Origin: Macropodus opercularis
Lineage: Eukaryota > Chordata > Actinopteri > Anabantiformes > Osphronemidae
Length of the DNA stretch: 64,000 bases
NCBI GenBank assembly: GCA_030770545.1
Contig: CM061104.1
Location: forward strand, 16,377,001-16,441,000
Direction: 5' to 3'
The translations under genes were made by a program, and so were the position numbers. The number at the start of each line of letters is the position of its first letter. Position 1 is the stretch's first letter. This document shows positions 1 to 13,606 of this stretch, in pieces. A model generated the notes under the pieces. The model searched no databases, was not told the DNA's origin, and saw nothing but the letters and a program-made list of their open reading frames with translations.

Positions 1-1265
1 ATGTAGTGTCAGATTTGCTTCTTTTAAGTCTTCTGTGTGCTACGTTTTCTGTATTTCAGTACAGTCCCTGCATAAGCCACCATCTCCTTTGTTAAAAATT
101 TCCAAATCAGCCGCTGACATTTGCCACATCTCAGGCTCCAGGCCTGTACATGACACAGATCGCTGGGACCCTCCCATCAGCTCTTCCAGCCTGCCTGCCA
201 GATGGCTGGTGGGCTTCGCTCTCTGACATTCATCAGCGTCTTGCAGTCAGATGCTCCCTCAACAGCGCTCGGGTCCTGGGACTGGTCCAGCTGACCAGGC
301 TCTCTTGCTCTTCCACAGCGTTTGGTATAATAATGACGCCAAACAACATGTTGCCGGTGTGGCACAGTGAATTTGTCCCACTGGTTATTGAGGTGACATC
401 ATTTCATGTCCCAGTTCAGAGAAGTCGCTGCATCCAGCTGTTTGCTGGGTTTACACAAATCACATAAAGCATTGTGGCTTACGTTGCATCACGGTGCCTA
501 AATGTTATCATTGAGTGACTCATAGGTATAAGAAACAACAAAAATACGGCCGCGTCCTGAAGACCTGGCCGGTGAGCTCAGTGTCATGAAATCTCATGAC
601 ATCTCTGTCCAGACGTGCTCCTTTAAAAGGGAAAAGCAATCGTCCCACTAAGTGATTTTCTCTGACTCCCCAGGGTGATAAAGTGCACTTTGAAGCCACC
701 CATTGAGGCTTGTCCCTAAAACACCCAGCAATTCACAACTGTGGTCTGACAAGCCAGCTTTTTCCTCAACAAGTAAAGTGAAAGTCTTTCCTAATGGACC
801 CAACATCACTACGGTGGAAACCAACAAGCCCCACGGCACCACCAAATGAGCCTTGCGCAACACTGGAGAAGGAAATAAATGTCACAAAAATGTAATTTCG
901 TCTCTCATGTAAAGGGCTCTCCTGACTCCCACTCTCGATACCTACTGGCACGTTATTTGTACTGGTGCAATTCCATAAAGGTTCCGCATAAAATGCTAGT
1001 TCTGTTAGTTCTGCACCAGTGATCTAAATTGGTTTATTTGTAAATTGACTTAAATTAAAATTAAAATATAAAGCATGTCCAGACTCCGTAAATTGGAAAC
1101 AGGAATACTTTTCATATTGTATTGTACTGATTATTCTCAAAAGAGTGATTCTATGTTTATCTATCTATATATTTATGTATAGGGAGAAGAAACCGTACCG
1201 TGTAAAAACACACCTTACTGTTAAATGACTCTCAGAGGCGCAACTTGCCAGCATTAATACACAAA

Positions 1266-1318
1266 TGACGTCCCTCACTTCGAATGTGTAGGTGCAGGTT
1301 AGACGTCAACACGTGTTG
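1266..1318. promoter_or_regulatory. Possible CRE/E-box cluster
   Basis: TGACGTC occurs at about 1267-1273. About 30 bp on, GACGTCA (1303-1309) runs into the perfect 12-bp palindrome CAACACGTGTTG (1307-1318), whose centre is the E-box CACGTG. CREB/ATF and bHLH factors bind such sequences. There is no gene nearby, so any role as an enhancer is inference only. Confidence 0.25.
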
Positions 1319-2658
1319 GATCTGTTACCTGTCACTAGCAGCGTTGCGTCTACTGTCTGTGCTCTGGGCTCAGGCCTGTGCTGAGCCTGAGAATACATGA
1401 ATGAACAAAGAATCGTCTTTACCTACACTTATTCTTCTTGTACGTTCACTTCAAAAGCGTTTCAGACAACACGAGGACAGTCTCAAAGATTACAGATTAG
1501 ACGATAATACTTCTTAAATTGATAAAGCATATTTACCGACTGGTGACCGTTGACAGTCCCAGCTGTGATTTTGTACCACTCGTGACAGATAACGCGTTTG
1601 CATGCGATAGAAGACTGACGCTCTGGGGCCTATCAGAGGCCTCACGTACCAGACTAAGAAGTGTTCTGTCCTTCTTACATAGCAGACTCCTGTCAGTTTT
1701 CCCATAATTAGGAAGCAGCTTAGCCAGGTCCTGATAAAGGCAGAGCCAGGCTAATCTGTAATTATCAAGCAGACAGGCTGCGCTGCTCGTACACTCACTG
1801 GTGCAGGAACCATCACTGTGGAGCCACAGCATCAAAGAAGCTCAAGCGAGGGAGAGAAACGAGAGATACCTATTTGGTTCAAATTGATTTCATTCTTTTG
1901 TATGAATATCAAGGTTCCATTCTTTCACGTGTGCCCGCCCTACTCCCTGCGGTAGCGTGCGTTCACTGGGACTGCTGTTCTGACCAGATAAACAGGCTTT
2001 TTTTTTGTTTATGGCAATTATTGCCTGAGGATTGTTTTGAATGTGTCTCGACTGTCAATGAGGAGACAAGCAAGAGGGAGGGGACACGTGATGAGCGGGA
2101 ATGTAGGCCAATCGTCAGGGTACAGGAGAACATCTGCCGTGGTTATGGCAGCTACAGAGCATGTGGAAGTTGTACAGATCGGCACGATACACACGTTTCT
2201 TCTGTGCTGCATTCACTGATAGAATAGTTCAGGTTCTACTGCCACTAATCCTTGAACAGAACCATTAAAATAGAATCGTAAAAGAATATTTTCATGTAAA
2301 TGTAAATATTTGTTAAATACCCTTATTGATGACTCAGAGGATGTGAGCGTCATCGTACAGTCTCCATTAATGTTACACTTACTCCGGCATTACAGCATCA
2401 CACAGCCTTCATTCCTAATGAGATTCAGGACTTACGCTTTTAGCCTGACAGTCTACTCACAAACAAAGGCAGCTATGTAATTCCACCACATCGCTACCAT
2501 GCGATCTGCCTATTATGCACATGACGTGCGAGGGCTGAGTAGCAGAACCTACTTTGGAACGTTAGCATGTATGTGTACGCTTTATGAAGACGAAGGGAAC
2601 GTGACACCCCACTAAGACGCTGCTTTGAATCTGAAAAGGCCTTGTCATATGTTCGGCT

Positions 2659-2680
2659 ATTTGCATAATTGTTTAATTAG
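2659..2680. promoter_or_regulatory. POU octamer with adjacent homeodomain site
   Basis: A perfect octamer ATTTGCAT (2659-2666) is followed within 6 bases by TTTAATTAG (2672-2680), a homeodomain core. This arrangement is typical of developmental enhancers bound by POU and homeobox factors. The surroundings are AT-rich and otherwise empty of coding signal. Function is not shown by the sequence. Confidence 0.3.
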
Positions 2681-5500
2681 CGAGCAGAACAGAAATGATG
2701 AGGGGTATCTACAGGGAGTGTGGTCTCACAGAGAAAACTATTTGCAGGACCAAGCGTGATCTGATGGTTTCCTTTTTCATGTTTCATTTAGCCATGCAGT
2801 GCCGTGAAACGCTGGATATAATACCACACCAGTGAACAATTTAAAAAGTTATCTCGAGTTTTTGTTTGTGTAATAATAAATTAAATCTGAAACCAAAGAA
2901 ATCGGATGTGCTTTAAAACAATATGATACCGAGAGAGATGCAGTAATAAGTAATGATAAAAATTATCGTTCTATTTGCTCTAAACAAGCTCCACAGCAAC
3001 ATTGCCTCACTTGTCATAACAGCTGTGTTATTGCTTCCAAAAGCTTCCAATTAGAGTAACTTTTATTTGGAGAGATCATTAACTGAGAGCAGTAAACCAC
3101 TGCTTTTTCCTTCCCATCACAGTAATTTACTGTGAACTGTACCTCATCGCTTGTGCTGGGGGAGGAATTGGCCGTTGTGAGCAGGCGTGACCTCATCAAG
3201 CTCGTGAGAGAAAGGCTTCCCCTAGAGATGCAGCTTGAAGGCACTTGTGTGCCGCGTTTGCATATATTACCTTCAACATTGTTGTACACTGATGTTAGCA
3301 CTGGGGTGGAAGTGATTACGATACGTTCATCTACAGCAGACGCCGCTTTGGGATTGACGCTGACGTCCGCCGGAAAAGAGAAGCGGTGGATTGGTATAAA
3401 ATGGCTTTCTGTGAGATATTTAAAGAGCTTAAGCTGCTTCATTAATTGAACCGCTGCAGTCATTCATCACCTCAAACCATCTGACCTGGACCCAGTAACA
3501 CACTAGCTCATTTCCACTCTGCCTCCCAGGAGCGGCTCTGTGCAGGCGAATGGGCCAGACAGCACAGGTTGCTCTCATACACAGCATGCGCTCATACTGG
3601 CCGACTGGTGTCCTTTAATCCAAAATATGATGCTGTGGCTGATAAATGTTAGCTTCCCTGACTGCGTTTGATCTAAATGAATAGTTAATGCTGGTAAAGT
3701 AATTTCCTGCAGACCTTCAGGACATGGATTAAATTTCTGTTGTCTGGGAGCTTGAAAAGGCTCCACATGCTTGACAAACGATCACGAGGATCCTTTAAAC
3801 TAATTCTTGACACTCAGCAATAATTAGATAGAAAACATCATTAAATCAGTGTGTTTCCCAGACATTCGTCAACCTGTCGGGACGCAGCGAGTGCTGTCGC
3901 AATGTATATACGGTGGAGGCCACAGACCCTGCGTGAGCTAAGCCTGCCACCAAATGAAAGCAAAACAGACGCAGGCTTATTCGGTTCCATTATATTTTGA
4001 GTGGACAATTAAAAATTCAGACGTTGGAGAATCCTGAGTTTATTTCGATGTTTTCTCTTATAGAAATCAGCAATAATTTGCATAAAACTTGTGGGCAGAA
4101 AATGCACTGAGGTCATTAACTGACAGCACTGATTTCACCTTCAAATGATTGCACTGTACGTAGCACAAAAAGTCTCGAGCCACGCGAATGTTCCATTGAT
4201 TACATTAAATGAAATACTGATTTATATTCCAACTCAATTACTGCTGAACTGAATACAGATTTGCTTATTACCTTTTCCTGCGATTTACCCCAGTCTGAAC
4301 GAACATAATAATGTCACATTAATGCTGTGACATTTAATCAGCAAGGGACACTCAGTGTTATGAATTGGATAAATAGTTGCCTTTCCTACTTCCCTACTTG
4401 CTAAACAAAAAAAGCAACTGCTCCTATCGAGCTGATGTACAAATACTATCCCCTCTTCATTGGTCTCACCGGTACAGTGGTGGTGGCGTGTGAGGAGCGA
4501 ACATTATTTCCTCAATCCCAAGCCTCTGGGATGCTTTGCTGGGCTTTGTGGCTGTAATGCCTGGAAGCTGAACGCGAGGCTGCAGCACTCACTACTGGTG
4601 GCATTTCACTAGAAGCCAGAGGCAGACCACAGGCTTTCCTTAGGGGATTTGTAGCGGAAAAAATAAGTCAGGCTGGTTTGCAGCTCACTGGAAGTGGCAG
4701 CAGAACAGAGAAGAAAAAGTGAAACGCTGCCATGAGAAATCTATCACCACATGTTGCAGCGCATGTCGTACAGTTGTGCAGAAATTGCTTGTGGTCAGGA
4801 AATTGTGGCTTGCATAATGATTTTTCTCTTTTGTCCGCCACCTTATTCAGTCTCGCTTTTCCTTCTCACTCTCCATTGGTTGTCCCGGTCACACACACAG
4901 ACACAAAACACACACACTGTTTATTTTCAACATCACTGAAAACTCATTTTGTACTTCTGTTATTTCTTAAATTCTCCAGAGCTCAAACTTCCTGCAAAGC
5001 TGATAATGACTTGATGGAGTTGCTGTTGTTGACATTTGGTGAGCAGCCCGGTCCTGGCTTAAATGACAGTAGCAATATGCTGACTGGCCGGTGCGTGTCC
5101 GCTGAGGTTGGCGGGGCCGGGCTATAGCACCAGGAGACGGGCCAGGATCGCAGCTGCTGAGCTGCCCAGATTACATCAGCATAGCGTCGTCTAAATCCTA
5201 TCAGACGAGTCAGTGAAGGGAGAGGAGTCCGCTGTCACACTGCTGAAGGAAGGGAAAGAGAAAGCTGATGAACAGAAATGAGGTCACAACAGCGCAGAGA
5301 CAATGTACGAAAGAGGACAAGGTGGCCGACCGGAGGAGGAGGGGAGCAAAGAGGTCACGAGCCTGGTGAATGTTTGTAGGAACATGCGACTCTTGATGCA
5401 GCACAACAAGCTTTTCCCCAGCAAACGTCATTAAAGTGCTTTCCAATCTGGTAAAGCAGGAATCAGTCCGTCACTGATGAGTACCATTAATTCGAATCCT

Positions 5501-8500
5501 GTTTTTTTTAATTACGGGTAATCAACACAGCAATCGTCTCTGTCAATGAGACCCGAGCAGAACCACCCACTAACTGCAGCTGTCGGTGCCAGCCTGCTCA
5601 GTGGGCGCTTTGAGAGCGCCCATTAAAGCTGGCCAGGTTAATGAATGGCATTGATCAAATATGCTCTTCTCTGCCTTGCTGAAATCCATTATGGACCTGA
5701 AAGTGTCCGACTCACTTTGCTCCCTGCACAACATAAAAATAAAAGTCTGGTCTTATTCTAGGATTGTGTTTACAGCTGTTGAGTTCAACGATGCCGTAGT
5801 TTACATGGTTTTTATTGTACTGACACAGATGAAAGCCGACAAATGTGAATTAGCAACCACTCGGTGGTGTTAATGTTGGATCCGACCTTTAACCCCATGG
5901 GACCCATGCAGCGACTGGGCCAGTTCCCTGCTTCCCACTTACCACACAACTCCACTACGGTTTCTTGGTTTCGATAAGTTTTAACTATTCAGCTCAAAAA
6001 TGTTTCCAAGTTTCCACTCAGAAGGTTCCGAAAGCTGCTTGTTCACACGTGTCCTCTGTCAGGAAGTTACAACGACAAGCGGTTTAAACCTGACGAGGAC
6101 ACGTTGACGTGGTCACTGGTAATACAAACGTCGTCTTTATGGAAATGAAGGTTCTCGTTGTGCCAGTATTCAGCACCAGCGATGCTGAGCGTGTTGCTTC
6201 TACTGTGTGATGGGCTGGGCCTGATACTGGGACTCTGTGTGTCCTCGTTTGCTACCCGCTGCTTTCCACATCTCATTCTCAGCTTCTCAACTCCGCTGAT
6301 GCCACGCTGATGTCAACAACGTGGAAATTGGAAGGTATTTTGTTCTGCGTCACACAATGCAGCTCATTTTCCCTCATGGCTGCAACGCACCCACGGACTC
6401 AGTTGCTGGTTTCAGCTGCTACCTGTTCCTAGTCATTATGAATCCACAGGAAGATACGCACATTAGAGAAATCTCTCATGTTTGATTTAACAATGAGGCC
6501 ACTGTATATAACACACATTCTTATATATATATAACTGTAACTTCCATGAGCTTGATGCGCTGCTGAGTCCCCAGAGTCTCAGTAATCAGGGCACCTATTG
6601 ATCCCTTTATGAATATTTCACCTTCACGTTAAATTAAACATGATCTCTCTCACTGCTCAGAGATACATTTCCTTATGACTGCCTCACCCACATGTTTGAC
6701 TTTATAGGTAACTATCACTTAGGGAATAATATCCATCACACAGGTTTATCATCCTACTAATTAATTATCTACTTCACTACCCGGCAAATAAGAACAAATT
6801 ACTGTAGTGGACACTATAGAGTAGTAAATATCTTGCAAGTCACTGATTAGTTTAAGTGTTTCATTATTTCTCAAAACCTAAGTTGACAGTGTCTTAGTGA
6901 AAATTAATGAATCACACCATTTAAAAACTATATCATATAAATCATCTAAAATAAGAAATAGATCATATATAGTCAAAAAGAGAAATAAATGTTCATACCT
7001 TTAGGCTGGATGTGTGAAGCTTGATTTGACCTGTATGACCTGTATTTAACAATGGTCTGACTGCTGCAGTAATTTAGTTCCTATAGGTTCTTAACAAAAA
7101 AAAAACAAACAGCAACAGAGTCAAATATGAGTAATGAATCAATTCTTCTTCTCATGGACTCAGGAGCCAAGTGAACAGCATGGCGACGGGCACTCGGGGA
7201 TGTCATCACTCAATATCTAAGTGTGGTGATGAACAGGGAGTTTTTGTCGGCGCCTCCGTTCTCGGCTCACTGTGGCTTTTCTGAGACTCCAGGTCGATGA
7301 GGAAACAGCGTGTGTGTTCTGCAGTAGCCGTGCTGATCATTAAGCCACATGATGGGTTTGGACTTAATTTCTGCGTTAGCCTCCGTGACAGCTATCAGCC
7401 TCCTGAGAACTATATCGCTGCTCTGACAGTGTTATCCACGTAATCCTCCCCATTTGTATAAGTGATGTATCACTGTGTGGAGGTCCTCATAATGACTTGT
7501 GCTTTTTTCTTACTGCACTGAGAGTCTGATGGAAAATCTCAGCACAGGCGAAGAGAGCAAAATCAATAATCTATTCTATTTAATGGGCTGGAGTGTCACA
7601 GTAACGAGATAGGAGTGGATGAGGCGGACCGCTGGCTGCCAAATCTTAGCAGGAGGTTGCACTCAGAGCCTCGGTGCCTCGTGTTACACAGACTACAGGT
7701 ATGTCCACACATCAGCCTGCGCCTCACGGCTTTTGTCGTTTCTAAAGTTTTACTCCTGAGCAGCATTGATTCACTTTCTCATTCTCTTAATCTTTGTTGT
7801 GCCCCAGCATCGACATATAAAACAGCCACTAAATATTTCACCTTTTGCAGATACTGTATCAACGCTCGCTCCCCCTCAGAACGTTTAACGAGGAATGGCA
7901 GCTTCTGTTTACCTCTTTGTGCCGCTGAGTTTAAATAGCAAAACACCGACTGCTCCACTTTGCACCGGCTTGTGTTGCCAACCTCATGCATAGGAAATGA
8001 TTTGAAAGTCGTTTGACTTTGATGCCTGTTTTCCCCACGCTGCGCTCTGCCCCAGCCGTCCACATTCCACTATCGACTTCTAAATTAATCTCTGTGATTA
8101 AGCCATACAGGAAGGTGACGCTTTTTACTCCTTGTACTACAGACAGAAGATTTCGCTGCAGTGTTTCTCTGTCGCTCTAACTTGGCAGGCGATATTGGCA
8201 GCACAATGATTTCATACTTGGCTGATGGAAATTGGAAATCATCTTCTGAGACGGTATTGTCTGCTGCCTTTTCTGAATGCGCTGCGCTACGGAGCATCGT
8301 GATATGGGTTTCAAACACCTTCTCCTCCCACACAGGGCCTGTGCTGCTCATGGACACCTTGACCTTTAGGAGATATTTTTGTCTTGTTATGTGTGAATTA
8401 CAATGCGTTTCATGAGGCCACTGCTAGATATTATGAAGTCTCATTATCTGCGTTGCCATAATTATAAAAAAAATGACCCAACAAAGTTTCTTTTTGAAAA

Positions 8501-11500
8501 AACACAACAACGACTATTATTTAATTAACTTATGGCTGAGAGCACATTCAGGTAGTGAGCAGAAAAAAACTAAACCCACTGCCAGTAGGTCACATGTTGC
8601 TGATGATGACCACAGACTAACACATGAATTGCTCGGTGTATAAAATGCAAATATTAATTGTCCAAAACCACAATATTCTTTGTTTGCAAATGTGGAAAAC
8701 AGAGAAAACTGAAGTATTAACAATCAAAGGCTTCTGCCAACATGAGATGTTTTCTCTCTACTTCCTGTCACTTCTCCCGCCTCATTGAGGTTCTAGAGAA
8801 GACGTTAGTTTCTGTAGTGTAAATGCAGAAGAATGTGATGAGTTGTTTCTATCAGTGTATTTATCTTTATGAATTCATTGCTGACACATGTGTCTTAAGA
8901 TGGTGCCTTCAAACTGGACCTGCCTCCAGGGAGTGAGTGTCGGTGAGACAGCTGTGTGGCTGCATTGGATCATGGGACGGGATGAATCAGCCGCTGTGGT
9001 GGGCGAGCGGTGGAGTGAGCGCTGACATCTCTGGCATCAATCCCAGACAAGCACCTGCATGTACGCATTTACAAAACATAGTGAAACACAAAGGGGGGGG
9101 GGGCTCAGGTCCAAGGCTGCCACACAAACTGCCATGGAGGAAAATCCCTGCTTTACATCCCTGAAGTTTTTTAAGAATTTTATATTCTTCTTACAAATGC
9201 TCATTTGTCAATCAACGACCATGAATAAAGACTAAAGTTTGTAGCCTTGAATGTATACGAAGCTTCTCTGGCCTTAAACTGAAAAGGCTCGTGTGAGCGT
9301 CTGCTCGGACATGTACTCGATTTTATCTGATGCGGTTTTAGACCAGTCTGATCAGCTGCACTGTCCCACCATCAAAAGCTTTACACAAAGTCTGTCTGCG
9401 CTGCTGCCTATCCGCGCTCATCTCTCCTCAAATATTACTCCTCCACCTTCTCTCGTGTCAGAGTAATATAAAGCCTTTGAGATACGGACTTGAGATGCAT
9501 CCTCTGTTCTCTGGACGCATCACAATACTTTACACAGAATCGGAACATAAAATCCAGTGTACTGGACCAGAATGGAAATAAGTGCCATCACTCGGCATCT
9601 CTGGCAACAGATCTGGGCTGTTGTCAGTGAATATTAAATACGTAAATAAATCCAGACAGTGACAACATACTGTTCTTCACTCAGGAACATCCCAAACAAA
9701 TAAACTTATACGACTCTACGTAAACAGACACACGCATGAAATATGCTGATTGGCAGCTTCTGCTCCATTTATACTTGACTATGACTTTGATACGTTGTCA
9801 TCAAAAAGTTTCTGGGCTCGTTGCTCGTTGAGTTTTCAGGACAAGGAGGTCGAGCAGGTCCAAGGGCACCTTGGCACAGATTTGAACTCTTGAAACAGCG
9901 CAGGTAAGCACACGCAGTCGTACCTCATTACTTCAGAGGACATTCCACCTATGTACAGCACTTGCATTACAATCCTTTAGACCTTTATCCTAAATCTATC
10001 CAGACCTACCTGCTACTTCTTAAACCAAATCTTCAAGCTAGTATTTACCAGTTTACATTAAATTATTGTTGTACATGTGCCCAAAAAGAAGAAAGGACCC
10101 TGTAGTTTGACTGCCTTAAGAGATTGAGGTCCTCACAACATGCGCAAGACAAACCCACACACACTCCAATTCTCTGGCATTTTCCATTTTACCTAATGAA
10201 TTTTATTTTAGCAGAAAGTTTTGGAAGTAAGTATGTCTTTGCCTGAGGACAAAAGAATATTGATATCTGCGATATAACGATGACCTTTGCTTCATTCTGA
10301 GCAGCTCCATGAAATGAAATCCTCTCCTCACCTCTTAATTTCCCCTGTAGGTTTGAACATCCCTACTTTGTTTATTGGACATTTATTTTCTAGTTTTGCT
10401 GGGATGTAAAATGTCTAATTCTGACATTTAATGTCCACAATTCTGCTTCACCACATTTTACTAGACGACACTTTAAATTCCTTTCTGAGCTAAAAGGAAA
10501 AGAGTTGATATTTAAGCACTATTACTCCTGACACTCCTGTCTGCTGTGACTTACACTGTGAGCCTCTGCCTGTTTCCAGAGGCAGTGACTTGTTATTAGG
10601 CGAACGATTAGCCCAAAGCACAGAAATAGGATATTATGCTTTATTGTGTCCTACCTACAGTAGCTCCTGGGTGGAAAAGTGAGTGGCAGCGTCTGTGCTC
10701 AGCTACCAGGCTGGCAGAGGGCAGAGGGCAGAGCAGCTGCCGACACGCCCCAGCTGTCTGGAAGCTCGACGCGGCCAAAGGCTGAGGACACATGCTCAGC
10801 ACAGTACAGAGGAAATCAGAACATTTCATCAGAGAGAACGCGACGGCTGAATGGCCTGTGATAAAAGCCGCTATTGAGTCATCAGTGATTTTCAAGAACT
10901 GGTGGCAACGGCACAGAGTGATTGCATGCATTCACTATTTACATCTCATTTCCTGCCCTTTATTTCTAACAAAAGGCCGTATTTCCAGGGTTTCGATAGC
11001 CAGACTTTTTTTTTTCTAGCAAAGCCATATTTACATGCGAAATGCATCCATTTAAGTTGCTTAGTGGGCTGTAACAGGGACGAGCATGTTATAGATGCTG
11101 CAGAGCCTTCATATTCGCCAATAATACTTATATAGCACACATTTATGAGGGGTTGTAAATTCCATGAAACGAGATACATCAACAGTTTATTGTGGTCTTG
11201 TTGATTTAGTCGATTTTATCCAAAAGCTAAAATCATCAGGCAAACGGCTAATTTGAACTAATGCTAGAGCCTGAAAAAAGCAGTATATAAATAATGCATA
11301 GTATTCATCCTCAAAGAATGAAGCATCAAAGTCTGCGGAGCTTTCAGTCACAAGAAAGAAGCTGATTGAAATCGTCCTTTGTGTGTTAGCAGAAGGAATC
11401 TCTTCTGAAGCGAGCTCTCCATAAAAGCACGTCCAGCACATCAGTCTGTTATCTGACGCCTTCTGTTCAAGTTCACATAAAACTAACGGGGGGCGCGTCG

Positions 11501-12100
11501 AGGGGCGTCCTGCGCCAGCACCGCGCTGGATTTAAATGACTGGGATTTCTAATGTGGATTTTGAGGAACGCTGTAATTAAATACCGTGGCCTGGGGTTTC
11601 AGTGATTTGTCTCAATATTACATACATATTACATCAGAGCTTCAACAGGATGTGACCCAAATTTATTTGAATTACTACAGGCAGTAATATAAACTATGTT
11701 CTGTGTTGATTCTGGTTATGCTCCTATGCTAAATTCTGATTATATTGTGTTGTTGGAGGAAGGGAAGTGATGGTGATGCTCATTTCAACCTGAGGGAAGT
11801 TAAGTTAGGAGACTTCTTTACGTTCGTACGAGCCTAGATAAGAACAAGACTCTTTAATCCTTGTCTCGGTTTACACAGGGGAATATAGACGCTTTACAGT
11901 GTGCACTTCTTATCTTTCAAGTTATACTCACGACATGACATCCTGTAATTCAATGACATTTTCAGAAGTTTCCCTTGAGCTTTAGAGTTTTATTTTTCTA
12001 ATTCCCTTTATGCTTCTTTGACGATTGCTATATAAAATAAATAAATACATTTTGCAAGATTTTTTGGAGATTCTCATCTTCCAGTACTTTACAATACACT
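5501..12100. other. Gene desert: no gene seen
   Basis: No convincing coding exon. Open frames are at most 107 codons and lack family resemblance. There is an 11-G homopolymer (9093-9103), a T run (about 11006-11015) and short TA runs near 6520. I see no tRNA, rRNA or transposon ends here. Confidence 0.6.
9093..9103 (+). repeat. Poly-G tract (11 G)
   Basis: An uninterrupted run of 11 guanines in otherwise unremarkable sequence. Long G homopolymers are prone to sequencing and replication slippage, so the exact length is uncertain. Confidence 0.8.
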
Positions 12101-12149
12101 ACAGCCAATTATTACCTGAACCAATGAGATGGAGCCAAGCTCAGTGTTG

Positions 12150-12305
12150 TGGGAGGGTCAGTGAACCCTGGACAGGTCACCAGTCCATCACGGGGCCATA
12201 TAGACACAGACAAGCACTCACACCTACGGCCAAGTCCGAGTCTCTAAATAACTTAGAGAACCCACACAGACACGGGAGACTCCTCATGGAAGCTCCACGT
12301 CTTTA
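12150..12305 (+). mobile_element. Degenerate teleost interspersed repeat (LINE-tail-like)
   Basis: The segment contains ACCCTGGACAGGTCACCAGT, then a TCCATCACGGGGCC block, a CACACCTACGG block and an ACCCACACAGACACGGGAGA block in that order. These match, with many substitutions and gaps, a very common fish repeat that carries 'GGACAGGTCGCCAGTCCATC...CACACCTACGG...ACCCACGCAGACACGGGGAGAAC'. I recognise it from general familiarity with fish genomes, probably the 3' part of an L2-like LINE or a SINE sharing its tail. It is a decayed copy with no coding capacity. The family name is uncertain. Confidence 0.6.
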
Positions 12306-12879
12306 CAATACAGCATATGAGAACTGATCTGAGACATGCTGATGCCTACGGTTGTTGACAACAAAATGTCTGGATAAGTGGAAGCGTTAGAGCCCAGTAT
12401 GCTTAGCAGTGGTTCTACCTGTGTGAGGTTAGAGGCGTTTGACTGTTTGAGTTGATCGTAAACATTATTTATTGCCAACCTTTAGAGATAAACCAAACTC
12501 TGGGACAAAGGTGTGCCTGGTACATTTTAAAAAACATTAAGACGACAGTAGGGCACGCAGTTTGTTTTAATAATTAAACGTACCAGTGGCAGAATGAATA
12601 ATTTAAAGGTGTTGTTATCGCAGCCCGTGTAATTTTTTACAGAAGAGTTTGTATTGAGCAGCTGGGGGGGAAGCGCGTGAGCTTCTGGCTGAGGATTATT
12701 GGATTGGTGCTTTATTTTGGTTGGATTTTCACCCCACCATGTTGTGGTAGGTTGGATCAGTTAATATGAAACCACCTGGAAAGTACAGCCTGAACACAGT
12801 AGCTTTAGATTTGGCCTTAAACAGAGACAGTTGCGATGTTCCGACCTTCTGACCTGGAGGCCTCTTGGTCACATCATCG

Positions 12880-12990
12880 TGGAGTGGGAGGACTCACACC
12901 ATGCTGGAGGAGTTGTGTACCAACCCCATCTGGTCTGGAAACGTGTTGGGATCCCCTCAGAGGATAAGATAAGCAAAGGAAGATGTACAC
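12880..12990 (+). mobile_element. Decayed LINE ORF 3'-end fragment (copy A)
   Basis: Translation on the plus strand gives QPHLVWKRVGIPSED. This resembles the 'SRLAWERLGIPPEE' segment found at the C-terminal end of the reverse-transcriptase ORF of common fish non-LTR retrotransposons. At DNA level TGGTCTGGAAACGTGTTGGG followed by ATCCCCTCAGAGG is diagnostic of the same segment. The frame is interrupted on both sides, so this is only a relic. A second relic of the same segment lies in the opposite orientation about 620 bp downstream. Confidence 0.55.
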
Positions 12991-13606
12991 CACCAACAAC
13001 AAAAGAGGATTTCAGACAGCATTTGATCATACACGAATTTGAGACAGGCAAATTGTGATTTATGCTAAATTTAACATGCAACACTTACAATTCAAAGATA
13101 ACTTGTAGCCACATGTGCACAAGTCGTTGTTTATGCTTAAAGGTACATTATGCGATGCACAACATTTATTAATCACCCACAAACCAAACGCTGAGCTGAA
13201 GTGTTACCAGTTGTACTCCCCCTTCCTGTGCCAGTCTCATTTGTTTCCAGCATCTGTGACAGAGCATCTGCTGCTTACCAAGGACACAATTAGCAATCCA
13301 TCAATCAACTCTCTCTTGTTGCTAACTAATCATGCTCTGCCAAAACGCGTGGGCATTAACAAGCTATGCTCGCTGTCCTGACCCAGGCCAAGCTGCGCTC
13401 TGGCTTCACCGTGGAGCAAACCATCTCCACAGTTTCTGTTAGAAACTGCTTAACAGGACACACAAGTAAGTTAACTGTGTTGCCTGTGTTTTCTTTCACA
13501 GAGCTGCTACCGAATGCCAGCATTCCTGTTGGTACTGTGCTACAAAAGCAGAGGTAGAGGATAGAAAGCGAAGCAAGAAACATTCCCCACCCACACCTAG
13601 AGTGTT

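Larger units (their letters stand above)
1..5500. other. Gene desert, leftmost part: no gene seen
   Basis: No exon chain, RNA gene or mobile element is recognisable. The longest open frames (149 codons on the minus strand at 3014-3463, 131 codons on the plus strand at 4732-5127) have no recognisable domain and no supporting splice context. Visible small-scale structure includes two CRE-like TGACGTC half-sites flanking a 12-bp E-box palindrome (1266-1318), an octamer/homeodomain cluster (2659-2680) and an imperfect CA repeat (4889-4918). By synteny with human 1p34.3 this should be flank between grik3 and csf3r, but that is inference. Confidence 0.6.

Noticed and set aside
3014..3463. 149-codon minus-strand open frame (and 105-codon plus-strand frame overlapping it)
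   Set aside because: No domain, signal peptide or splice context; length is within chance expectation for 64 kb.
4732..5127. 131-codon plus-strand open frame
   Set aside because: Low-complexity (His/Thr from a CA repeat) and unlike any family I know; no supporting exon structure.
12831..13058. 75-codon plus-strand frame as a host gene
   Set aside because: Its core matches the C-terminal segment of a fish LINE, so it is better explained as a decayed retrotransposon relic.
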